Positions 27,306-36,892 of a stretch of DNA of 64,000 nucleotides are shown here, piece after piece; the stretch's first letter is position 1; each line of letters starts with the position of its first letter. The translations under genes and the position numbers were made by a program. This stretch comes from Rahnella inusitata (lineage in GTDB: Bacteria; Pseudomonadota; Gammaproteobacteria; Enterobacterales; Enterobacteriaceae), in NCBI RefSeq assembly GCF_003263515.1, contig NZ_JYDE01000032.1, forward strand, positions 37,307-101,306. Direction: 5' to 3'. Under the pieces are notes generated by a model. It saw only the letters and a list, made by a program, of their open reading frames with translations, was not told the origin of the DNA and ran no database searches.

Positions 27306-28508
27306 ATGAGAAATGAAGCAACTGAAGCTGTATCCGCTGGTTTGAATAGTTCGGAACCCAAAGAGTCCGCATGGATGGCCGTTATTTCACTGACGATGGG
27401 CGTGTTTGGTTTGCTGACTGCAGAATATCTTCCTGCCAGTCTGTTGACACCCATGGCTGCCGATCTCGGGGTGACCGAAGCTCTTGCTGGTCAGGCTGTG
27501 ACGGTAACCGCTGTGGTGGCCCTGTTTGCTGGTCTGATGGTTCCCCGCCTGACGCGTAATTATGATCGCCGAAATGTTTTGCTTAGTTTTACCGTCCTGA
27601 TGATTGCCTCCAACCTGCTTGTCGCACTTTCATCCAGCCTGGCTGTTCTGTTAGTCATGCGCATTTTGCTGGGCATCGCGCTGGGAGGCTTCTGGAGTAT
27701 GGCTGCTGCCGTAGCTATGCGGCTTGTCCCTGCTAAAAGCGTCCCGCGTGCTCTCTCCATTATTTTTAGCGGTATTGCTGTCGGTACCGTAGTTTCGATC
27801 CCGCTGGGGAGCTATTTAGGCGGGCTTTATGGCTGGCGTAGTGCTTTTATCGCTGCCACCGCAGTAGGCGTGCTGACACTGCTCTTTCAGCTCTTTACCC
27901 TTCCTGGAATGGCTCCGCGCAGAATGATGGTAACGGCATCTGTCATGGATTTACTCCGCCGTCCAGGCATTGCGATGGGAATGACGGGGTGTGTGATTGC
28001 CCATACTGGTCAGTATGCGCTGTTTACCTATATTCGTCCGGCTCTGGAAAATATTGCCCAAATTGATGTGGATCGTTTGTCTTTGATACTGCTTGGATTT
28101 GGCATCGCTAATTTTATCGGTACGCTGCTAACCGGGTGGCTGATGGAGAGAAGCCTGCGTCTTACCCTGATACTCATGCCAGCGCTTGTCGGTTTAGCAG
28201 CATTAAGCATGGTTTTGTTGCCACTGGATGAAAAAGGATTGATGTTGTTCGTCGCGTTGTGGGGGATGGCATTTGGTGGCGTACCCGTTGCGTGGTCAAA
28301 CTGGGTAGCGCGTGCCGTTCCCGATCAGGCTGAAACTGCAGGCGGCATGGTAGTCGCAGCAGTTCAGTCCTCAATTGCTGCTGGTGCTGCGTTGGGAGGA
28401 TTACTCTTTGGTTTCAGCGGCGTAACAGGTGTCTTCATTACCGCTGGTTGCATAATGTTTTTTGCCACGCTCGTTATTGGACTAAAGGTGAGGGTCGCGC
28501 TGACCTGA
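27306..28508 (+). CDS. MFS efflux transporter (DHA1 type)
   Basis: A 400-residue, 12-helix major facilitator of the drug/sugar efflux group: TM1 includes LTAEYLPASLLTPMAADLGV, the antiporter-like motif is RILLGIALGGFWSMAAAVAMRL, and motif A appears as GLMVPRLTRNYDRRNVL. It resembles purine-nucleoside/arabinose efflux permeases, but the substrate cannot be inferred. Divergent from the AraC regulator, with an imperfect inverted repeat (CTTGG/CCAAG) in the gap. Confidence 0.85.
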   Translation: MRNEATEAVSAGLNSSEPKESAWMAVISLTMGVFGLLTAEYLPASLLTPMAADLGVTEALAGQAVTVTAVVALFAGLMVPRLTRNYDRRNVLLSFTVLMIASNLLVALSSSLAVLLVMRILLGIALGGFWSMAAAVAMRLVPAKSVPRALSIIFSGIAVGTVVSIPLGSYLGGLYGWRSAFIAATAVGVLTLLFQLFTLPGMAPRRMMVTASVMDLLRRPGIAMGMTGCVIAHTGQYALFTYIRPALENIAQIDVDRLSLILLGFGIANFIGTLLTGWLMERSLRLTLILMPALVGLAALSMVLLPLDEKGLMLFVALWGMAFGGVPVAWSNWVARAVPDQAETAGGMVVAAVQSSIAAGAALGGLLFGFSGVTGVFITAGCIMFFATLVIGLKVRVALT

Positions 28509-28610
28509 CCACTTCCGATATTTGTTGTCCGCAGGCCGCTCATCACCGTCAGCAGGCGCACCGGTGACGGGTTGGTGGCAGAAACGCAGTGATTATCTCT
28601 ACGTTGATCA

Positions 28611-29483
28611 TCAGCCTTTATGCAGCCCCTTTAGTAATGCCTGCGTGGCACCAGAAGTTTTTCCGGATGGCGAACAAACCAGACCAAATTCACGATGTAT
28701 AGGGGGTGCCACCGGCATCACACACAGGCCTCGCAATTCAGCTGGCAAGGCGGATTCAGGTACGAGCGTAACGCCCAGGCCTTCACGCACCAGCATGCAG
28801 GCGCTGACCCAGTCTCGTACTTTCACGCGCACGTCGCAGAGTTGCAAGCCTGCCTGTTCAATCAGACTTTTTCCATTAACGACACATCCACCTGTCGCGA
28901 GAATAAAGGGTTGGCCTGCCAGTTCCTCCAGCGTTATGCCGCGCGCCTTTGAATTACGTTCCTGCTGTTGACCGGATGGCATTACCGCAACCCATGCATC
29001 CTGCCCTAATACCACGTTTGTTCTTCCCGGTGCGGGGTTCATTACTACCCCCAGTTCAACAGTATCTGCTGCAAGCCACTCCTCAACTTCCTCGTCCGTC
29101 CCTTCCAATACCACCACTTCTATCCCCGGATGCAGACGCTTAAAGTCGCGCAGCAGTCCAGGCAACAATGTGGAAGTCACAGAGGGAAAACTGGCGAGGC
29201 GAATGCGTCCGCCACTTAAACCGCGGCTCTCATCAGCCAGCGCGCGGATGGCGTTGAGCTGCGCAAGCATTTTCCTTGCCTGTTCGATCACCTGCTCACC
29301 CAGCGCGGTGACGCCGATGTGTCGACGTTCACGCGTGAACACCGGGAACCCAAGTGAAGCCTCTAACTGAGCGATAGCCTGACTGGCACCGGACTGAGTC
29401 ATTCCTACATCCTCAGCAGCGCGGGTGATATTGCTGGCATCCGCAACGGCCACCAGTAAACGCCAGTGTAAAAGATTCATCAT
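28611..29483 (-). CDS. LysR-family transcriptional regulator
   Basis: A 290-residue LTTR with an N-terminal HTH (NITRAAEDVGMTQSGASQAIAQLEASLG) and a co-inducer domain (GGRIRLASFPSVTSTLLPGLL). Divergent from a glutathione S-transferase gene with a 129-base shared control region, so that gene is its likeliest target. The inducer is unknown. Confidence 0.88.
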   Translation of the reverse strand: MMNLLHWRLLVAVADASNITRAAEDVGMTQSGASQAIAQLEASLGFPVFTRERRHIGVTALGEQVIEQARKMLAQLNAIRALADESRGLSGGRIRLASFPSVTSTLLPGLLRDFKRLHPGIEVVVLEGTDEEVEEWLAADTVELGVVMNPAPGRTNVVLGQDAWVAVMPSGQQQERNSKARGITLEELAGQPFILATGGCVVNGKSLIEQAGLQLCDVRVKVRDWVSACMLVREGLGVTLVPESALPAELRGLCVMPVAPPIHREFGLVCSPSGKTSGATQALLKGLHKG

Positions 29484-29612
29484 GATTATCAGTAGCTCAG
29501 CTAATAGCTAATTTATGGATCATTAATTTTACAGCACGAGACACATTAGCACAGTGTATTGAGGAACGGCCAGAATATGGCTAAACAGCTTTTCAATTTT
29601 ATCGGAGAGACA

Positions 29613-30236
29613 ATGAAACTTTATTACGCCCCTGACACCTGTTCGCTTTCACCACACATCGTTCTGTGCGAACTCGGGCTTGAATATGAACTGGTCAAAG
29701 TGGACAACAGGAGCAAGCTCACTGCGGACGGACGCGACTTTCGTACCATTAATCCTAAAGGCTATGTCGCTGCACTTGAGCTGGACAATGGCCAGATCCT
29801 CACCGAAGGTCCGGCCATTGTGCAGTATCTCGCTGACCTGAAGCCGGAAAGCGGGCTGGCACCACGAGCGGACAGTTGGGCGCGTGTGCGTCTGCAGGAA
29901 TGGCTGAACTTTATCACCAGTGAAGTACACGCGGGATCCGCACTGCTGTTCAATCCCGCGCTGCCAGAAGACGTCAGATCGATTTTCCGCGAAAAGCTAT
30001 TCCGGCGGTTCGATTTTTTGCAGGATACGCTTAATGAGAAAGTCTATCTGACCGGCCCGACATTCAGCGTTGCTGATGCTTACCTTTTCACCGTGCTGGG
30101 GTGGTGTAAATTCTTTTCCATCGACCTGAAGCGCTGGCCTGTGTTATCGGCATATATGGCAAATATCAGTGCACGTCCTGCCGTACAGGCTGCGTTACTT
30201 GCAGAAGCATCTCAACAGGCCCGAGAAGGCTTATGA
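29613..30236 (+). CDS. gstA: Beta-class glutathione S-transferase
   Basis: Cytosolic GST of 207 residues. The thioredoxin-like N-terminal domain begins MKLYYAPDTCSLSPHI with Cys10, the glutathione-contacting residue of beta-class enzymes; NPKGYVAALEL holds the cis-proline-type turn and TEGPAIVQYLADL the conserved serine-equivalent site. The ATG chosen has GGAGAGA 3 bases upstream and matches E. coli GstA; in-frame upstream starts (29559, 29577) are less likely. Confidence 0.88.
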   Translation: MKLYYAPDTCSLSPHIVLCELGLEYELVKVDNRSKLTADGRDFRTINPKGYVAALELDNGQILTEGPAIVQYLADLKPESGLAPRADSWARVRLQEWLNFITSEVHAGSALLFNPALPEDVRSIFREKLFRRFDFLQDTLNEKVYLTGPTFSVADAYLFTVLGWCKFFSIDLKRWPVLSAYMANISARPAVQAALLAEASQQAREGL

Positions 30237-30250
30237 CGGACGAAACTTAA

Positions 30251-30757
30251 TTATTTCGCCGCCGCCTCAATCAGGCCATCAAGCCATTCCTGATGACCAT
30301 TTAGCATGGGATTGGGGCGCGTATTTGCCAGTTCTTTGGCCGGGTTCCCGTTTTGAGTTTCTTGAGTCAGGATACGCAGACGATTTCCGGGGAGATCTTC
30401 CAAAAGCCATGCATGATGTACATCAAGGCGTTCAGCAGTGTTTTCTTCACCGGACCAACCGTGCCATGCCAGACGAGCAGGCTGGCCTTCTGCTGGCGCA
30501 ACGAACTCCACGACCTGAGCCTCAACAGGGAAACCAAAGGTGCTGAAGTAAAAGCGCACCCGATCTTCCAGTTCCGGTCCTTTATTGTCATAAAAGCGCA
30601 CATCGGCGGAGTTTTTGTAGTAGTCCGGCCACAGGAATGGCTGGCTCAGCAACGGCCAGACATCATTGACATTCAGAGCCGGGATAATCATTTCATTAGA
30701 GACAAAGTTATCGGTAAAACCCGGAACAAAACCTTCTGGCCAGTTAATCGCGTTCAT
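30251..30757 (-). CDS. SRPBCC (START-like) domain protein
   Basis: A 168-residue protein with the polyketide cyclase/dehydrase-like lipid-binding fold: VNDVWPLLSQPFLWPDYY near the start, a central beta-sheet region and a long C-terminal helix. It converges on the GST gene. The family binds hydrophobic ligands; the ligand here is unknown. Next upstream lies a LysR regulator in the same direction. Confidence 0.7.
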   Translation of the reverse strand: MNAINWPEGFVPGFTDNFVSNEMIIPALNVNDVWPLLSQPFLWPDYYKNSADVRFYDNKGPELEDRVRFYFSTFGFPVEAQVVEFVAPAEGQPARLAWHGWSGEENTAERLDVHHAWLLEDLPGNRLRILTQETQNGNPAKELANTRPNPMLNGHQEWLDGLIEAAAK

Positions 30758-30892
30758 AAATTTCTCCAGTTGCGTTAATTGATTGCACTGTGTGTGCCGT
30801 TACGGCAGCAACACTCAACGTGATGACCGTGATTATTGGCGCAATGGAGTTATAAGGCGAATTACCATTTCTTATTCTTAGAATAAGAAAAG

Positions 30893-31807
30893 TTATATCA
30901 CGGCAGCAGAATGCTGACTGATCTCTACGCACAAAGCGCGGATCCACTGATGAGCGGGGTCTCGATGGGTTCGTTCGTGCCAGGCCATGCTCTTGGTAAA
31001 TCTCGGGACGTTTAGCGGCAAGGGGATAATGGCGAGATCGCTGTCAACCGGGACCATACGACTGGGCACAACGGCAATCATATCGGTTGATCGCAAAATA
31101 TCCGGTATCACCAGAAAACTGTTAACCGATACACCTACCCGCCGCGTAAGACTGAGCTCAGCCAGTGCCTCATCCGTTACACCCATAAAGCGACCTTCTG
31201 TGGACACCAGAATATGTTCCTGTTCGCAGAATTGTTCGAGCGTCATTTCTGAAGCTGCCGCCAGAGGATGATGGCAACGTGCTACGCAAACATATTCTTC
31301 CTGATAAAGGGCTCGTCCGTGCAGGTCATCGGGTGTGGTTTGTGGGGTAACCAGAGCGAGGTCAACTTCACCCCGTGATAGTTGCTGATACATGCGCTCA
31401 CTGTCCACGGACCTTACGGCGATTCTGATGCGCGGCGCATGTTGCTTTAGCGCGGCTATCAACGGAACGACAACGGCCTTAAGTGCATAGTCCGTTGCGA
31501 CAAGGGTATAAGTCAGTTCCGCCGTCATGGGGTCAAATTGCATTGGTTTTAGCAAAATGGCGATATCGGTGAGGATTTGCTTTACCGGCACAGAAAGCTC
31601 GCTGGCCCGCAGTGTGGGAACCATGCCGTGACTGGTGCGAACAAAGAGGGGATCGCCAAAATAATCACGCAAGCGGGTAAGCATGCCACTGACGGCAGGC
31701 TGAGTCAGGGAAAGGCGCTGTGCAGCCCGCGTCACGCTGCCTTCGTCCAGTAACGCATCCAGGGCCTTAAGAAGGTTAAGGTCCAGGGCTCTGATATCAT
31801 TTTTCAT
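30893..31807 (-). CDS. LysR-family transcriptional regulator (NodD-like group)
   Basis: A 304-residue LTTR. The N-terminus IRALDLNLLKALDALLDEGS, then SVTRAAQRLSLTQPAVSGML, is typical of the NodD/LeuO/NahR-type branch. The first ATG of the frame is six codons upstream; the start given matches family length. It lies 135 bases upstream of the SRPBCC gene, on the same strand, and probably regulates it. Confidence 0.87.
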   Translation of the reverse strand: MKNDIRALDLNLLKALDALLDEGSVTRAAQRLSLTQPAVSGMLTRLRDYFGDPLFVRTSHGMVPTLRASELSVPVKQILTDIAILLKPMQFDPMTAELTYTLVATDYALKAVVVPLIAALKQHAPRIRIAVRSVDSERMYQQLSRGEVDLALVTPQTTPDDLHGRALYQEEYVCVARCHHPLAAASEMTLEQFCEQEHILVSTEGRFMGVTDEALAELSLTRRVGVSVNSFLVIPDILRSTDMIAVVPSRMVPVDSDLAIIPLPLNVPRFTKSMAWHERTHRDPAHQWIRALCVEISQHSAAVI

Positions 31808-31915
31808 TATGAAGTAGCCTGACAATTATAATAATTTTAATTGAGGCTAAATGCTCAGGAAAAGGGTGTCCAGCCCGTTCAGCCTTTCTGCGGGGATAAT
31901 TTAAAACCAAACCAC

Positions 31916-32131
31916 CTACTTTTTCACAATCCCCGCAATATCATTGGTATTCATCAGATGATAATCGCCGTTCATGTCGGTGTAGCTGGTCATGCCGGTA
32001 TCGCGGTCGCGGTCGGGTTCGCCATGGGCGAAGAACTGATCACCGGCCTTGGTGTTTATCACATAATCACTGGCGCAGCCGGTGAGCGTCAGGGCCAGCG
32101 CGAGGGCGGCGAGGCAAGATAATTTCTTCAT
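31916..32131 (-). CDS. YgdI/YgdR-type small lipoprotein
   Basis: A 71-residue lipoprotein with a type II signal peptide and lipobox LTGC (MKKLSCLAALALALTLTGCA). The rest (DYVINTKAGDQFFAHGEPD...TGMTSYTDMNGDYHLMNTND) matches the DUF903/YgdI-YgdR domain, a small SH3-like fold. AAAGGGAA precedes the ATG. Function in the family is unknown. Confidence 0.88.
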   Translation of the reverse strand: MKKLSCLAALALALTLTGCASDYVINTKAGDQFFAHGEPDRDRDTGMTSYTDMNGDYHLMNTNDIAGIVKK

Positions 32132-32599
32132 TGTTAAGTCGTTCCCTTTGCAATTTTCTGCCCGCATTACAAAACAACCCGCCAGAACATGCAAAGGATA
32201 AAAATGTCACGAAGCGTAATTGTGCGTGGCAGTTCGCAGGAATTCTGGCGGGTTATTTTGGTGCACAGCGCGGCGACATCCTCATTTCCCTCATCTTTTC
32301 AGCACCAGCGCAGTGCGGTGTGATCCCGCCGTTGTTTCTGCAACTTGCTCCGGGGGGTTGCCGCACGCGCTCTATACTCAAAATGACCTGCAATTGTGTT
32401 TCAGATTGCAACACTGGCAGCAATTTTGCTTGAGGTTTACACCTTTAGCGAAACCGTAAGGAAACTCCGCAGTCGTCCCCGGGAAGATTTCAACCACTCC
32501 ATTCAGTGCTTTTTGTTCGTGTTTAGCGTCAGGATTTAAGACCACGCTCCGGCGTTCTTACTAAAACCATTTTGCTCAAACAGGCTACTAAGGAACACG
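32132..32599. promoter_or_regulatory. Control region upstream of the liv operon
   Basis: No gene is firmly supported in this 468-base gap. It has a perfect 12-base inverted repeat, AACCCGCCAGAA (32176-32187) and TTCTGGCGGGTT (32243-32254), which encloses an AAGGA site and the start of a 39-codon ORF at 32204. It could be a leader structure or a protein-binding site. Confidence 0.45.
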
Positions 32600-33727
32600 A
32601 TGATGTCGATGAAATTTATAAGAAATCCGCTTTCTCTTTTACTGGCAGGGTGTCTGGCGACGGCGTTTTCCGCGCATGCAGATATTGTGATTGGCGTGGC
32701 AGGCCCGTTCACCGGTCCGAACGCCACCTATGGCGATCAGTACTGGCATGGCGCTACACAGGCCGCCGAAGACATTAACGCCGCCGGCGGGATTAATGGC
32801 GAAAAAATCAAACTGGTCCAAGGCGATGACGCCTGTGAGCCAAAACAGGCGGTCGCCGTTGCTAACCGTTTAGTCGATCAGGACAAAGTGCAGGCGGTGG
32901 TCGGCCATTTTTGTTCCTCATCGACCATGCCTGCTTCCGAGGTGTATAACGACGCCGGAATCATTGCCATCACCCCCGGATCCACCAACCCGCAAATCAC
33001 CGAACGCGGCATGAGCGATATGTTCCGCATGTGCGGGCGTGACGATCAGCAGGGGCTGGTCGCCAGTGATTACATTATCGACAAACTGAAAGCCAAAAAA
33101 GTCGTGATCATTCACGACAAAGACACCTACGGTCAGGGGCTGGCGGATGCCACCAAAGCGGCGCTCAACAAACGCGGCGTGAAGGAAGTAATGTACGAAG
33201 GGTTGTCGCGTGGCGAAAAAGATTTTAATGCGCTGGTAACCAAAATCAGTGCGCAGAAACCTGACGTGGTGTTCTTCGGCGGTTGCCATCCGGAAGCCGG
33301 TCCGTTAGTGCGCCAGATGCGTGAACAGGGCGTGCAGGCGACGTTCTTCTCCGGCGACTGCATCGTCAATGAAGAAATGGTAACGGCAGCGGGCGGTCCG
33401 CAATACACCAACGGGATCCTGATGACCTTCGGCAAAGACCCGCGTCTGATCGCCGAAGGGAAAACCGTTATCGATAAGTTCCGCGCCAATAAGTTCGAGC
33501 CGGAAGGGTACACGCTCTATTCCTACGCCTCCGTGCAGGCGATTGCTGCCGCGTTCAAAGCCACCGGCGGCACCGATTCTGCCAAGGCCAGCGCCTGGCT
33601 GAAAGCGAACAGCGTCGATACCGTGATGGGTAAAAAATCCTGGGACAGCAAAGGTGATCTGAAAGTCTCCGATTACGTGGTTTATAAATGGGATGACAAA
33701 GGCAAATACCAGGAAGTGAAAGAATAA
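32600..33727 (+). CDS. livK: Branched-chain amino acid-binding periplasmic protein
   Basis: Solute-binding protein of 375 residues with a Sec signal peptide (cleavage probably after AFSAHA) and the periplasmic-binding-protein type 1 fold. It follows LivJ/LivK closely: GPNATYGDQYWHGATQAAED, GDDACEPKQAVAVANRLV, a CSSSTMPAS ligand loop and a C-terminal KANSVDTVMG segment. AAGGA precedes the start. First gene of livKHMGF; ligand preference (leucine, isoleucine/valine or another amino acid) cannot be read. Confidence 0.9.
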   Translation: MMSMKFIRNPLSLLLAGCLATAFSAHADIVIGVAGPFTGPNATYGDQYWHGATQAAEDINAAGGINGEKIKLVQGDDACEPKQAVAVANRLVDQDKVQAVVGHFCSSSTMPASEVYNDAGIIAITPGSTNPQITERGMSDMFRMCGRDDQQGLVASDYIIDKLKAKKVVIIHDKDTYGQGLADATKAALNKRGVKEVMYEGLSRGEKDFNALVTKISAQKPDVVFFGGCHPEAGPLVRQMREQGVQATFFSGDCIVNEEMVTAAGGPQYTNGILMTFGKDPRLIAEGKTVIDKFRANKFEPEGYTLYSYASVQAIAAAFKATGGTDSAKASAWLKANSVDTVMGKKSWDSKGDLKVSDYVVYKWDDKGKYQEVKE

Positions 33728-33787
33728 CCATATCAGCCAAAGACCGCGTTCCCGTTGAACGCGGTCGCAAAAAGAGACTGCGTATTT

Positions 33788-34702
33788 ATGGATTCATTCT
33801 TCCTGCAACAGCTGTTTAATGGCATCACGCTGGGCGCGGTGTACGGGCTGATCGCCATCGGTTACACCATGGTTTACGGCATTATCGGGATGATCAACTT
33901 TGCCCATGGCGAGGTGTATATGATCTCCGCTTACCTCTGCGCCATCGCGCTGGCGCTGCTGTCTTTCTTCGGGGTGCACTCTTTTCCGTTGCTCATCCTC
34001 GGCACGCTGGTGTTCACCATCGTGGTGACCGGCGTGTATGGCTGGGCGATTGAGCGCATTGCCTACAAACCGCTGCGAAACTCCACCCGCCTCGCGCCGC
34101 TGATTTCCGCGATAGGCATGTCGCTCATCTTGCAAAACTACGCACAAATCAGTCAGGGTCCGCGACAGCAGGGGATCCCGACAATGTTTGATGGCGCGCT
34201 GCGTTTTCACATCGGCGACAGCTTCGTGCAGATGACCTATACCAAATTGTTCATTCTGGTGGCGGCGTTTGTCGGAATGCTGGTGCTGTCGTGGATTATC
34301 AGCAGCACTAAACTCGGGCGTATGTGCCGCGCGGTGCAGCAGGACCGCAAGATGGCGTCGATTTTGGGCATCAATACCGACCGCATCATCTCGCTGGTAT
34401 TTATGATTGGCGCGGCGATGGCCGGGCTGGCGGGCGTGCTGGTGACCATGAACTATGGCACTTTTGATTTTTACGCCGGATTTATCATCGGCATCAAAGC
34501 TTTTACCGCAGCTGTGCTGGGCGGGATCGGTTCGCTGCCGGGCGCAATGCTGGGCGGCCTGATTTTAGGCATCGCCGAAGCGCAGTTTTCGGGCATGGTG
34601 AACTCGGATTACAAAGATGTGTTCTCCTTCGGATTGCTGGTGGTGATCCTCATTTTCCGCCCTCAGGGCCTGCTGGGTCGCCCGGTAGTATCTAAAGTGT
34701 GA
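33788..34702 (+). CDS. livH: Branched-chain amino acid ABC permease LivH
   Basis: Inner-membrane permease of 304 residues with about eight hydrophobic segments and conserved family blocks (QQLFNGITLGAVYGLIAIGY, GMINFAHGEVYMI, GIKAFTAAVLGGIGSLPGAM). The start at MDSFFLQQ is 60 bases after livK; the frame is open upstream but lacks family sequence. It pairs with LivM. Confidence 0.93.
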   Translation: MDSFFLQQLFNGITLGAVYGLIAIGYTMVYGIIGMINFAHGEVYMISAYLCAIALALLSFFGVHSFPLLILGTLVFTIVVTGVYGWAIERIAYKPLRNSTRLAPLISAIGMSLILQNYAQISQGPRQQGIPTMFDGALRFHIGDSFVQMTYTKLFILVAAFVGMLVLSWIISSTKLGRMCRAVQQDRKMASILGINTDRIISLVFMIGAAMAGLAGVLVTMNYGTFDFYAGFIIGIKAFTAAVLGGIGSLPGAMLGGLILGIAEAQFSGMVNSDYKDVFSFGLLVVILIFRPQGLLGRPVVSKV

Positions 34703-34712
34703 GGGAGAAAAA

Positions 34713-36005
34713 ATGACGTCACAAACTGCTGTTATTGATGGCGGCTTCTCGCTGAAACGCTGTCTGCTGGATGCCATTTTCGCCGGGCTGGTCGCGCTGA
34801 TTATCTTCGGGCCGGTGGTCGGCGTGGTGCTCGATGGCTACAGCTTCAACTTCCATTCACAACGGCTGGTGTGGATTATCGCCGCGGTCATGGCAGGGCG
34901 GTTCTTGCTTAGCGCCTTTCTGGAAACCGCCGCCGGGCAGAAAATGCGGGCACGCTTTGAAAGCGAAAGCGCGGGAGTGTATGTCCGGCCTGTGGATCAT
35001 AAAAGCAGCCTGCGCTGGGTGCTGCCGCTGTTAATCGTGCTGGCGATATTCTTTCCGTTTGTCGCCACCAAATACATTCTGACCGTCGCGATTTTAGGGC
35101 TGATTTACGTGCTGCTCGGTCTCGGGCTGAATATTGTGGTCGGGCTGGCGGGGCTGCTGGATCTCGGGTACGTGGCGTTTTACGCCATAGGGGCTTACGG
35201 GCTGGCGCTTGGCTATCAGTATCTTGGTCTCGGGTTCTGGTCGATGCTGCCGCTGGCGGCATTGATGGCCGCTCTGGCCGGTGCGCTGCTCGGGTTCCCG
35301 GTGCTGAGGATGCACGGCGATTATCTGGCAATCGTCACGCTCGGCTTTGGTGAAATCATCCGGCTGGTGCTGACCAACTGGCTGTCGTTTACCGGCGGAC
35401 CGAACGGCGTCTCTGCGCCTGCGCCAACCTTTTTCGGGCTGGAGTTCGGGCGGCGGGCGAAAGAGGGCGGCGTGCCTTTTCATGAGTTTTTCCATCTGAC
35501 GTATAACCCCAACATGAAGTTTATTTTTATCTACGCCGTGCTGGTTCTGGTCGTATTGCTGGTGCTGTTCATCAAACACCGGCTGACGCGCATGCCGATT
35601 GGCCGTGCGTGGGAAGCGCTGCGGGAAGATGAAATCGCCTGCCGCGCGATGGGGCTGAATCACGTACTGGTAAAACTCTCCGCATTTACGCTCGGGGCCT
35701 CCACCGCCGGGATCGCAGGCGTGTTTTTCGCCACCTATCAGGGCTTCGTGAATCCTACCTCGTTTACCTTTTTCGAATCCGCGCTGATCCTCGCCATCGT
35801 AGTGCTTGGCGGCATGGGCTCGACCATCGGCGTGGTGCTGGCGGCGTTTGTGCTGACCGTCGCGCCGGAGCTGCTGCGCAGTTTTGCGGAATATCGCGTG
35901 CTGTTATTTGGCGTGCTGATGGTGGTGATGATGATCTGGCGGCCGCGCGGGTTGATCCGCATCAGCCGCAGCGGATTTGCCGTACGTAAAGGAGTCGCAC
36001 CATGA
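34713..36005 (+). CDS. livM: Branched-chain amino acid ABC permease LivM
   Basis: Permease of 430 residues with an extra N-terminal membrane part as in enterobacterial LivM, then the conserved core (LGLGLNIVVGLAGLLDLGYVAFYAIGAY in part, DYLAIVTLGFGEIIRLVLTN, GRAWEALREDEIACRAMG). GAGGGAG precedes the ATG and its stop overlaps the livG start (ATGA). Confidence 0.94.
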   Translation: MTSQTAVIDGGFSLKRCLLDAIFAGLVALIIFGPVVGVVLDGYSFNFHSQRLVWIIAAVMAGRFLLSAFLETAAGQKMRARFESESAGVYVRPVDHKSSLRWVLPLLIVLAIFFPFVATKYILTVAILGLIYVLLGLGLNIVVGLAGLLDLGYVAFYAIGAYGLALGYQYLGLGFWSMLPLAALMAALAGALLGFPVLRMHGDYLAIVTLGFGEIIRLVLTNWLSFTGGPNGVSAPAPTFFGLEFGRRAKEGGVPFHEFFHLTYNPNMKFIFIYAVLVLVVLLVLFIKHRLTRMPIGRAWEALREDEIACRAMGLNHVLVKLSAFTLGASTAGIAGVFFATYQGFVNPTSFTFFESALILAIVVLGGMGSTIGVVLAAFVLTVAPELLRSFAEYRVLLFGVLMVVMMIWRPRGLIRISRSGFAVRKGVAP

Positions 36006-36892
36006 ATGCCGCGGTCATGAATGAAAGCATCCTCAGCGTTAAACATCTGATGATGCACTTTGGCGGTATTAAGGCGCTCAACGATGTGAGTCTCGACGTG
36101 AAGCGTGGTTCAATCACCGCCCTGATTGGCCCGAACGGCGCAGGGAAAACCACGGTCTTTAACTGCCTGACCGGTTTTTATAAAGCCTCCGGCGGCACGA
36201 TTTCACTCAACACGCGTACAGGCTCGACCAACGTCGTTCAGGTGCTTGGGCAGAAATTTCAGCCGGATGACTGGCTGAAACCGGCGCAGCTCGGCAGGCG
36301 GATTTTCTACAAAATGTTTGGCGGCACCCATCTGGTGAACCGTGCCGGGCTGGCGCGCACCTTTCAGAATATCCGTCTGTTCCGCGAAATGTCGGTGGTG
36401 GAAAACCTGCTGGTGGCGCAGCACATGCAAACCAACCGCAATCTGATTGCCGGAGTGCTCAATACGCCGGGCTATCGTCGTGCCGAGAATCAGGCGCTGG
36501 ATCGGGCGTTTTACTGGCTGGAAGTGGTGGAACTGGTGGACTGCGCCAACCGGCTGGCGGGGGAGATGTCTTACGGCCAGCAGCGGCGGCTGGAGATCGC
36601 CCGCGCCATGTGCACCGCGCCGGAAATGATTTGCCTTGATGAACCGGCCGCCGGGCTGAATCCGGTGGAAACCCGCACACTGAGCAAAATTATCCGCTTC
36701 CTGCGTGACCATCACGACATTACGGTGCTGCTGATCGAACACGATATGGGCATGGTGATGGAGATTTCCGATCACATTATTGTGCTCGACCACGGCGACG
36801 TGATTGCCGGAGGGCCGCCGCAGGAGATTGTAAACAATGAGAAAGTCATCGCAGCCTATCTGGGTGCTGACGAAGACGAGGTCAGCCTATGA
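36002..36892 (+). CDS. livG: Branched-chain amino acid ABC ATPase LivG
   Basis: ATPase of 296 residues with Walker A GPNGAGKTT, signature SYGQQRRLEIARAM and Walker B MICLDEPAAGLNP. It has the LivG-type insertion between Walker A and signature. AGGAG lies 7 bases before the ATG. Overlaps livM and livF by four bases each. Confidence 0.95.
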   Translation: MNAAVMNESILSVKHLMMHFGGIKALNDVSLDVKRGSITALIGPNGAGKTTVFNCLTGFYKASGGTISLNTRTGSTNVVQVLGQKFQPDDWLKPAQLGRRIFYKMFGGTHLVNRAGLARTFQNIRLFREMSVVENLLVAQHMQTNRNLIAGVLNTPGYRRAENQALDRAFYWLEVVELVDCANRLAGEMSYGQQRRLEIARAMCTAPEMICLDEPAAGLNPVETRTLSKIIRFLRDHHDITVLLIEHDMGMVMEISDHIIVLDHGDVIAGGPPQEIVNNEKVIAAYLGADEDEVSL

